A stretch of 9,153 nt of DNA, from the NCBI GenBank assembly GCA_002293275.1, contig DBCX01000059.1, positions 10,560 to 19,712 of the forward strand, given 5' to 3'. Both the position numbers and the translations under genes were made by a program. This document shows positions 1 to 5,547 of this stretch, one piece after another. The DNA comes from Cyanobacteria bacterium UBA947 (lineage in GTDB: Bacteria > Cyanobacteriota > Vampirovibrionia > Gastranaerophilales > Gastranaerophilaceae). A model generated the notes under the pieces. It made no database searches, had not been told where the DNA came from, and worked only from the letters and a program-made list of their open reading frames with translations. Each line of letters starts with the position of its first letter. The first letter of the stretch is position 1.

Positions 1-26
1 TTGCTGCATAATTTGGGGTTCCTTGC

Positions 27-112
27 GGAGGGGTGGCCGAGTGGTTAAAGGCAGCAGACTGTAAATCTGCTGACGCGAGTCTACGGTGGTTCGAATCCAC
101 CCCTACCCACCA
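27..112 (+). tRNA. tRNA-Tyr (anticodon GUA)
   Basis: The cloverleaf can be folded by eye. The acceptor 5' strand is 27-33, the D stem is 36-38 with 50-52, and the anticodon stem is 54-58 with 66-70 around loop 59-65. Anticodon GTA is at 61-63. A long variable arm spans 71-84, the T stem is 85-89 with 97-101 around TTCGAAT, and CCA is encoded at 110-112 after discriminator A109. The long variable arm, GUA anticodon and A73 fit bacterial tRNA-Tyr. One oddity is the acceptor stem, GGAGGGG against CCTACCC. Positions 3-70 (A29/C106) and 4-69 (G30/A105) do not pair, and 5-68 is only a G-U wobble. All other stems are sound, so the identity is secure even if full function is not. Confidence 0.95.
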
Positions 113-114
113 CT

Positions 115-144
115 AAAAAAACCCTCCGGATCGGAGGGTTTTTT
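115..144. terminator. Bidirectional intrinsic terminator between tRNA-Tyr and the HEAT-like gene
   Basis: A perfect 7-bp GC-rich stem (CCCTCCG at 122-128, CGGAGGG at 132-138) closes a 3-nt loop. It is flanked by A-rich 115-121 and T-rich 139-144. The symmetry gives a U-tract on both strands. It can therefore end the tRNA transcript on the plus strand and the HEAT-like gene transcript, whose stop codon is at 168-170, on the minus strand. Confidence 0.93.
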
Positions 145-167
145 GCTGTTTATTGGTGCCCGGCTGC

Positions 168-1367
168 TTACCCAAGCTTGCCCAGCGCCGTTTTTGCCGC
201 ATCTTTTACTCCGCGGTCAGTATCGTTTTGCGCTACCGTGAACAGTGTGGTCAAATCTTGTTTGTAAGCAGGGTTCTGGATGTAGCTCAACGCCTCAATC
301 GCAGATGTTCTGACCATCGGGTTGTCGTTGTTTTTCAAGTTCTCAACGATTGTCACAGCACCCGGTAGTTCTGTCAACGGAACCGTGTTACCCGTCATTT
401 TTGCGATTTCGTCGCTGTAGAGTTTTTGCAAGATAGCCATTGTGAACATTGCATAGCTTTTGTTGCGCTCTGCCTGCTCCATCGGCGTGATTGTCATTGC
501 AAGCTTTTGCTCAGCCTCAGTCAGCGTCTTGTTGTTCATCATTTTTTGTCTTACAGTGATTTGTTCGGGCGTCGGACCTGCTAATGTTGTTGAATCCTTG
601 CCGACTATTGTTGTCAAAGAGTTGATGACTTTTTCATCAAGCATTTCTGTCGCCGCTGCCGGATTGTCTTTCACCATATTGGCGATTTCTTCCATTACGT
701 TGGCCTGAACTTCAAAATCAGGGTCGTTCAATCTTGCCAAAAACGCGTTCAAATCAAGCTTGTTTGCTGCCGGTGCCTGCGGCATTTGCGCGTCCGGTGC
801 AACGATTTCAGGTGTTTGCGGCGGCACCACTGTTTGCGCCACCGTAGCTGCCTGCGGTGCCGTTACCACAACTTGCGGCTGTGTCACAACCGGCTGCGGA
901 ACACCCGGTGCGTTGTAGTTTTGCTGCACAACCTGCGGAACAACCGTCGGTACAACAGGTGCGGCTGCTGCCGCTTGTGCTGCTGCTTGCGCTGCCTGAG
1001 CCGCTGCCGCAGCTTGCGATGCTGCCGACGCTGCTGTTAACGTGTTCAATGTTTCATCATCCAAAGCAATTGTTCTTACCGGCACTTGCGGCGCTTGTAC
1101 TACTTGCGGCGCGATATACGCCGGGTATTGCGGATAAGTCTGTGCCGGCGGATAGTTATAAACAGGTGCTTGCGGATAGTTATACATCGGCGCGGTCACA
1201 GGCGCGTATGTCGATGCATACTGCGGATAATACTGCGGCTGCGCTACCCCGGACCCCGGTGCGTTCATCGCCGGGTTGTGTACATCAATTTTTACCGCGT
1301 TATAGCTCGCACCAACCGGCGGAACTTGTTGTACGGCATACGGATTCATAATCGGAGCTTGTATCAT
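168..1367 (-). CDS. HEAT-like repeat protein with Tyr/Pro- and Ala-rich N-terminal half, function unknown
   Basis: The product is 399 residues from ATG 1367. I prefer this start to GTG 1397 because GGG of an AAAGGGA Shine-Dalgarno sequence lies 9 nt upstream of it, and a TATAAC -10 candidate sits too close to the GTG. Residues 1-200 are low complexity. About 43-85 is rich in Tyr, Pro and Gln (repeated YPQ/NYP patterns), 111-136 is an almost pure Ala/Gln run, and 137-200 is Pro/Val/Gln-rich. Residues about 203-399 are helical and HEAT/armadillo-like, with phrases such as DPDFEVQANVMEEIANMV and NDNPMVRTSAIEALSYI spaced as helix pairs. No signal peptide or membrane segment is visible. The layout suggests a scaffold or adaptor whose disordered head carries a helical-repeat interaction domain, which is inference. 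The family is not recognised. It is convergent with tRNA-Tyr and divergent from the transketolase operon. Confidence 0.85.
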   Translation of the reverse strand: MIQAPIMNPYAVQQVPPVGASYNAVKIDVHNPAMNAPGSGVAQPQYYPQYASTYAPVTAPMYNYPQAPVYNYPPAQTYPQYPAYIAPQVVQAPQVPVRTIALDDETLNTLTAASAASQAAAAAQAAQAAAQAAAAAPVVPTVVPQVVQQNYNAPGVPQPVVTQPQVVVTAPQAATVAQTVVPPQTPEIVAPDAQMPQAPAANKLDLNAFLARLNDPDFEVQANVMEEIANMVKDNPAAATEMLDEKVINSLTTIVGKDSTTLAGPTPEQITVRQKMMNNKTLTEAEQKLAMTITPMEQAERNKSYAMFTMAILQKLYSDEIAKMTGNTVPLTELPGAVTIVENLKNNDNPMVRTSAIEALSYIQNPAYKQDLTTLFTVAQNDTDRGVKDAAKTALGKLG

Positions 1368-1400
1368 AATATTTTTCCCTTTCAAGCATGTAAACACTAC

Positions 1401-1406
1401 GTTATA
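1401..1406 (-). promoter_or_regulatory. Candidate -10 box for the HEAT-like gene
   Basis: The minus strand reads TATAAC here. Transcription would start near 1394, giving a leader of about 27 nt that includes the AAAGGGA ribosome site and leads to ATG 1367. No convincing -35 box sits at the usual distance, so this is weak. Confidence 0.35.
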
Positions 1407-1503
1407 CTGCTTAAATGACCCTCAATAATTTAAATTGCCTTTTTTGGGATTTTTTTTAATAAAACTTAACATGAGCTCCAAAGTGGTCGCCGCAATTTAT
1501 TCA

Positions 1504-1512
1504 TGCTATAAT
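1504..1512 (+). promoter_or_regulatory. Extended -10 promoter of the transketolase-ftsEX operon
   Basis: TGC directly precedes a consensus TATAAT (1507-1512), the pattern of an extended -10 element. The -35 position (about 1484-1489, TGGTCG) matches consensus poorly, as extended -10 promoters tolerate. The expected start of transcription is about 1519, only 7-10 nt before the likely start codon. The ATG at 1511 lies inside this box and is therefore unlikely to be the true start. Confidence 0.6.
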
Positions 1513-1528
1513 GGTGTCGGAGTATATG

Positions 1529-2467
1529 ATGCTGATTAATAAGAACGAGAAAAAATCAATACGCTCGGCTTTTGGTAAAGCACTCGCACAGGCCGGAAGG
1601 ATTAACCCCGACATTGTTGTTTTGGATGCGGATTTGTCGTGCTCCACACAAACCCAGGTCTTTGCAAAAGAGTTTCCCGATCGGTTTTTTAACGTCGGTA
1701 TCGCAGAGCAGGATATGATTGCGTGCGCGGCCGGGCTTGCCACCGAGGGCAAAATCCCCTTTGCTGCAAGTTTTGCCATGTTCGCAACCGGCAGAACATA
1801 CGACCAGATTAGAAATTCCGTTGCATATCCTAAATTAAACGTGAAAATCATCGGCACCCACGGCGGCGTGACCGTCGGCGAGGACGGCGCAAGCCATCAG
1901 GCGCTTGAGGATATCTCGCTCATGCGCGGTATCCCAAACATGACCGTTATTGTGCCCGCCGACTGCCGCGAATGCGAGCAGGTTATAAATTTTGCCGCGA
2001 CAACCGGCGGTCCGATGTATATAAGAGTCGCCAGAAGTAATGTTTGCGACATTTTTGACGAGACCTACGAGTTCAAACCCGCACGTGTCATAAAGGAAGG
2101 CACCGACATCTCCGTCATAACAAACGGCGAAACGCTCGCGGAAGTTATTGATGCGGCAAACAATCTAAAAGATATTTCAATCCAGATTATCCATGTTCCG
2201 GTCGTAAAACCGCTTGACAGCAAGACGATTCTAAACGCAATCGCAAAAACCGGACGCGTTATAACGGTTGAAAACCACTCCATCATCGGCGGTCTGGGCA
2301 GCGCAATCTGCGAGCTTGTATCCGAAAACACTCCAATGCCCGTTCACAGAATCGGCACAAAAGATGTCTTCGGGCAAAGCGGCAAATCCGATGAACTGCT
2401 TGACTTTTACGGGCTAAGCAGCGCTAAACTAACGCAGTCAATCAAAGAAATTTATGAGGCGAAATGA
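1529..2467 (+). CDS. Transketolase C-terminal subunit (split transketolase)
   Basis: This is the pyrimidine-binding plus C-terminal half of a thiamine-diphosphate transketolase (312 aa). With its separate N-terminal half it would move two-carbon ketol units in the pentose phosphate pathway. Residues 9-170 are the Transket_pyr domain. FNVGIAEQDM at 54-63 carries the cofactor-activating Glu60, and GTHGGVTVGEDGASHQALED at 109-128 is the conserved loop. About 190-305 is the C-terminal domain with VENHSIIGGLG at 247-257. The length matches family C-terminal subunits, not full enzymes of about 650 aa, and no N-terminal ThDP diphosphate domain lies in the window. The start was chosen at ATG 1529, with GGAG (1519-1522) 6 nt upstream; ATG 1526 is the alternative. 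The stop overlaps the ftsE start as ATGA. A DXS-like specificity is less likely given the length. Confidence 0.9.
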   Translation: MLINKNEKKSIRSAFGKALAQAGRINPDIVVLDADLSCSTQTQVFAKEFPDRFFNVGIAEQDMIACAAGLATEGKIPFAASFAMFATGRTYDQIRNSVAYPKLNVKIIGTHGGVTVGEDGASHQALEDISLMRGIPNMTVIVPADCRECEQVINFAATTGGPMYIRVARSNVCDIFDETYEFKPARVIKEGTDISVITNGETLAEVIDAANNLKDISIQIIHVPVVKPLDSKTILNAIAKTGRVITVENHSIIGGLGSAICELVSENTPMPVHRIGTKDVFGQSGKSDELLDFYGLSSAKLTQSIKEIYEAK

Positions 2468-3141
2468 TACAATTCAGATCAGTTACAAAAAAATATAATA
2501 ACGACAACTATGCGTTGAAAAACATCAACCTTGATATCCAATCCGGCGAGTTTGTGTTTGTCATCGGCGCATCGGGCGCCGGAAAATCAACGCTGATGAA
2601 GCTTTTGTACAAGGAAGAGCAGGCAACCGGCGGCACAGTCACTATCGGCGGGATAAATATCGCAAACCTTGCGCCCGAAAAAATCCCGAACCTTAGACGC
2701 TGCATGGGGATTGTCTTTCAAGACTACAAGCTTTTGCAAAACAAAACGGTCTACGATAATGTGGCTTACGTGATTAGAACGCTTGGTATCAGCACAAAAG
2801 AAATCAACGCGCGCGTAATCGGTGCGCTCAAAATCGTAGGGTTGTATAACAAAATGCACGCGTTCCCGAGCGAGCTATCAGGCGGCGAGCAGCAGCGCGT
2901 CGGCATCGCACGCGCCATCGTGAACGGTCCGCCGCTTCTTATCGCGGACGAGCCCACCGGTAACCTTGACCCGCAAAACTCTATGGAAATTATGCAAATC
3001 CTTGAACAAATCAACCAGCGCGGCATAACGGTGATCATCTCAACCCACGACAGCGCGATAGTGAACCATTTCAGAAAACGCGTAATCACACTTGACAAAG
3101 GCGGCATTGTCCGCGATGTGGAGGCCGGCACTTATGAGTAG
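2464..3141 (+). CDS. ftsE: Cell division ATP-binding protein FtsE
   Basis: FtsE is the cytoplasmic ATPase of the FtsEX complex. It acts at the division septum and drives FtsX to activate peptidoglycan hydrolases. The 225-aa length is typical. All ABC motifs are intact: Walker A GASGAGKS at 35-42, Q-loop Gln86, signature LSGGEQQR at 138-145, Walker B LLIADEP at 158-164 followed by TGNLD, and the switch His195 in STHD. The FtsE identity, rather than a LolD/MacB-type ATPase, rests on the adjacent FtsX and the characteristic MIQFRSVTKKY start. The ATG overlaps the transketolase stop (ATGA) with GAGG at 2456-2459, so the two are translationally coupled. It overlaps ftsX by 8 nt. Confidence 0.96.
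   Translation: MIQFRSVTKKYNNDNYALKNINLDIQSGEFVFVIGASGAGKSTLMKLLYKEEQATGGTVTIGGINIANLAPEKIPNLRRCMGIVFQDYKLLQNKTVYDNVAYVIRTLGISTKEINARVIGALKIVGLYNKMHAFPSELSGGEQQRVGIARAIVNGPPLLIADEPTGNLDPQNSMEIMQILEQINQRGITVIISTHDSAIVNHFRKRVITLDKGGIVRDVEAGTYE
3120..3124 (+). promoter_or_regulatory. Ribosome binding site of ftsX, inside ftsE
   Basis: GGAGG lies 9 nt before ATG 3134. It decides the ftsX start: the in-frame ATG at 3092 would add 14 residues of ftsE-overlapping sequence with no such site. Confidence 0.8.
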
Positions 3142-4042
3142 CACACGCACAAAAATTAAAAAACAGGTAAAAAAACACATCCCGAAAGACTGGCTGTGCG
3201 AAATGCGCATCCTGTACAGACTTTTGACCGAGACGTTCTACGATATGAAACGCACGGGGATTGTAAACCTTGTCATCATAACGACTATGGCGGCGATTTT
3301 GACGATATTCAGCGGGTTTTTCCGCTCGGCTATCTCGTTGTCAACGTTTGCCCACGAGCTGGGCAATGTGCTTGAAATCTCCGTATATCTTAAAAAAGAC
3401 ACCGACGCAAACCTTGTTAAAAACCGCATAAAAGAGTTTAAACACGTTGAAACGGTTAAAATTGTACCAAAAGAAATATCATGGAACAACCTCAAGCGCG
3501 AGATGGATTTGCCTGATTTTGAGAACCCGCTGCCTGATACTCTGCACGTTCGCGTTGACAAACCGGAGAATATTGACGGCGTGTTCAAGGAAATCAAGAC
3601 GCTGCACAACGTTGAGGATATGAGCTATGCGCAGGAAATCGCCAAAAAAATTGAGACGATGAACCGAATCGTCAACACAATAACGGTTTTTGTCGTGATA
3701 ATCATGGCTGTTTTGACAATCACCGTCATCAACAACACAATCCAGCTTGTCATAAATGCGCGCAAAGATGAGATTGAAATCATGCGATTGATGGGTGTGA
3801 GCAACTGGTATATCCGGCTTCCGCTGATTATACAAGGTGCATTCTACGGGTTTTGCGGCGCGTTTATCGCGATTTTCCCGCTCAACGCCGTCCAAAACGG
3901 GCTGGTTAACATGCACAAGTTCTTTATGATACCAAACCCTGTTTATGCGCTCCCGCTTGTTGTCACCGTCATGTTTATGATGGGGATTTTGTTCGGCGCG
4001 GGCGGCAGTTTCCTTTGTATCAAAAAACATTTGCAGGTATAG
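3134..4042 (+). CDS. ftsX: Cell division protein FtsX, permease-like subunit
   Basis: FtsX is the membrane partner of FtsE. Its external loop recruits and switches on cell-wall hydrolases or their activators during division. The 302-aa protein has a basic cytoplasmic N-terminus (residues 1-40) and TM1 at about 42-63. An extracytoplasmic domain follows at about 64-178, then three more segments at about 179-201, 229-251 and 272-296, which is the standard FtsX topology. The MRLMGVSNWYIRLPL segment (217-231) after TM2 is the usual FtsX/MacB-type (FtsX domain) signature. No hydrolase or EnvC/PcsB-like partner gene is in the window. The 8-nt overlap with ftsE indicates coupled synthesis of the two subunits. 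Confidence 0.95.
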   Translation: MSSTRTKIKKQVKKHIPKDWLCEMRILYRLLTETFYDMKRTGIVNLVIITTMAAILTIFSGFFRSAISLSTFAHELGNVLEISVYLKKDTDANLVKNRIKEFKHVETVKIVPKEISWNNLKREMDLPDFENPLPDTLHVRVDKPENIDGVFKEIKTLHNVEDMSYAQEIAKKIETMNRIVNTITVFVVIIMAVLTITVINNTIQLVINARKDEIEIMRLMGVSNWYIRLPLIIQGAFYGFCGAFIAIFPLNAVQNGLVNMHKFFMIPNPVYALPLVVTVMFMMGILFGAGGSFLCIKKHLQV

Positions 4043-4047
4043 GGGGG
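4042..4047 (+). promoter_or_regulatory. Strong ribosome binding site deciding a TTG start
   Basis: A run of six G (preceded by A) begins on the last base of the ftsX stop codon and ends 7 nt before TTG 4055. It is the strongest purine-rich site in the operon and there is no nearby ATG, so it supports TTG as the start of the next gene. Confidence 0.75.
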
Positions 4048-4054
4048 ACTTGAA

Positions 4055-4765
4055 TTGAGTTGTCTTGTAATATCCGGCGACAAAGATACCGCTCACCAAA
4101 TCGCGCAAAAAATTGTGCTTGTCAGAAAAACCGACAAGGTGACCGTCGCGGACAGCTATGACGGCAAGGCGGAGGTTGTTTTGCTGCACGAGCCCGAAAA
4201 CCTTGATATTATAAAAGAAATCAGCCAAACTGCGACCGTTTTTTTGCTCACCGACCGTAACGAACGCGATTATATATTAGAGGCGTACGATCTGGGCATG
4301 GCAGATTTTTGCTCACCGGGCGTGAAAGATTACGAGCTCACGATAAAAGTCATCAACGCGATGCGGCTGCACGATGCGCTCAACAACCGTAAACGACGTG
4401 TTGAAATCCCCGAACAAACCGCGTTTGAATACGACGCGCCAACGCCTGTCGGCACCGGGCTTCGCCCGAAATTGTTTGATAAAATGTTTGAAAACAAAAT
4501 TGAAACCGTTATTGAGCCCGTGTTCTACCGCATGCAAAAAGAATATTTTAAAACCGCACCGGCTATCACCGGTGACAAATGCACTTTTGCGGCAAAAACA
4601 GGCAAACTTGAAATCGTCAACACCGGCACCACAAAAACTACAATCCGCGTAAGCTATGACGGGTTGGACTCGCCGGAAAATTTTGAAGACGAAATTGCGC
4701 TGGCAAGCCTTACCCAAACACGTTTGGAACGCTACATCAAAGATTTTATGTCCAGTGTTATCTGA
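4055..4765 (+). CDS. Degenerate response-regulator receiver protein linked to ftsEX
   Basis: The 236-aa protein begins with a TTG codon placed behind a poly-G ribosome site. Residues 1-110 have the alternating strand/helix pattern of a CheY-like receiver. ISGDKD at 6-11 is at the acidic-pocket position, VVLLHEPEN at 41-49 fits strand 3, FLLTD at 63-67 keeps the switch Thr66, and LGMADFCSPGVKDYEL at 80-95 fits strand 5 and helix 5. The phospho-acceptor Asp is replaced by His45 and the conserved Lys by Ser87, so ordinary phosphorylation is not expected. After a Pro-containing linker (115-135), residues 136-236 form a second domain I do not recognise. No DNA-binding helix-turn-helix or GGDEF motif is seen. 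Position directly after ftsX suggests a role with FtsEX, which is inference. Its 3' end overlaps ribF by 34 bp. Confidence 0.85.
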   Translation: MSCLVISGDKDTAHQIAQKIVLVRKTDKVTVADSYDGKAEVVLLHEPENLDIIKEISQTATVFLLTDRNERDYILEAYDLGMADFCSPGVKDYELTIKVINAMRLHDALNNRKRRVEIPEQTAFEYDAPTPVGTGLRPKLFDKMFENKIETVIEPVFYRMQKEYFKTAPAITGDKCTFAAKTGKLEIVNTGTTKTTIRVSYDGLDSPENFEDEIALASLTQTRLERYIKDFMSSVI

Positions 4766-5547
4766 TTTTTAAGCGCTTCCAGCGAGCCGAATTTTTGTTC
4801 CGACCGCAGCATGCTCAAAAATTCAATCGTTATCGGCTGCCCGTAAATGTCATCCTTGAAGTCAAGAATGTGGACTTCAAGCAGCTTTTGGCCGGCGTTT
4901 TCAACTGTCGGGCGCACCCCAAAATTTGCCACAGCCTTTTTACTGCCGACTTTTGCCGCATAAACACCGTATGGCAGCTCAATCAAATCCTGCGGATAAG
5001 CAAGGTTCACCGTCGGAAAACCCAACTCGCGCCCGAGTTTTTGGCCTTCAATCACGGTGCCTGATACAGAAAAATTGTAACCGAGCATCGCGTTTGCAAT
5101 CCCCACATCGCCGCCTGTGAGTGCCTTGCGGATCTTTGTGCTGCTGATGATTTCGCCGTTTAGCTCCACCGGCGCCACCTCAAAATAGTTTTCAAAATTC
5201 GCACGCAAAAACTGTGATGTACCTGCCTTATCCGCGCCAAAGGTGTGGTTGTAACCGGTAAAAATCGCCGACGGGCTAAACCCTTTGCGCAAAAAATCCA
5301 GATACTGCGCCGCGCTCATCTTTGACATCGCCGCAAAATCCAGTTCAACAACATTTGCACCGAGCGCTTCAATATGCTCGCGCCGCTGCTGCCGCGACAA
5401 AATATATTTTGGCGTCAGGTTGTACAAATAACAAAACGGATGGTCCTTGAATGTCACAACCGTCGCCGGCCCGCGCTCAACCGCCGCGCGGATAACCGCC
5501 TGGTGACCCAAATGCACGCCGTCAAAAAAGCCTAACGCTAAATTCAT
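4732..5547 (-). CDS. ribF: Bifunctional riboflavin kinase / FAD synthetase RibF
   Basis: RibF converts riboflavin to FMN and then FAD in the cytoplasm. The 271-aa protein has the FAD synthetase nucleotidyltransferase module first. GFFDGVHLGH at 6-15 is the HxGH-type ATP site, GYNHTFGADKAGT is at 98-110, and SSTKIRKAL is at 135-143. The riboflavin kinase module follows with GFPTVNL at 176-182, GVYA at 194-197, NFGVRPTV at 208-215, catalytic Glu224 in EVHILDF, and a closing SLEALKNQI region. It is slightly shorter than usual (about 300 aa) because the N-terminus begins almost at the first motif. No ribosome site precedes the ATG, which overlaps the aspS stop as ATGA, so translation is probably coupled. 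Its last codons are antisense to the receiver-like gene. Confidence 0.95.
   Translation of the reverse strand: MNLALGFFDGVHLGHQAVIRAAVERGPATVVTFKDHPFCYLYNLTPKYILSRQQRREHIEALGANVVELDFAAMSKMSAAQYLDFLRKGFSPSAIFTGYNHTFGADKAGTSQFLRANFENYFEVAPVELNGEIISSTKIRKALTGGDVGIANAMLGYNFSVSGTVIEGQKLGRELGFPTVNLAYPQDLIELPYGVYAAKVGSKKAVANFGVRPTVENAGQKLLEVHILDFKDDIYGQPITIEFLSMLRSEQKFGSLEALKNQITLDIKSLM

Noticed and set aside
960..1030. GCTGCCGC-type runs as a CRISPR or tandem DNA repeat
   Set aside because: The pattern is irregular and is explained by codons for the Ala/Gln-rich protein tract.
857..1418. Arg/Cys/Leu-rich plus-strand frames opposite the HEAT-like gene
   Set aside because: Their odd composition is the antisense reading of Ala/Gln/Pro codon runs.
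1438..1462. T-rich stretch between the divergent genes as a terminator
   Set aside because: No stem precedes the T runs on either strand. It is simply an AT-rich upstream region.
3479..4228. 249-aa minus-strand open frame across ftsX and the receiver-like gene
   Set aside because: Both plus-strand genes have recognisable domains and ribosome sites. The antisense frame has no motif or start signal.
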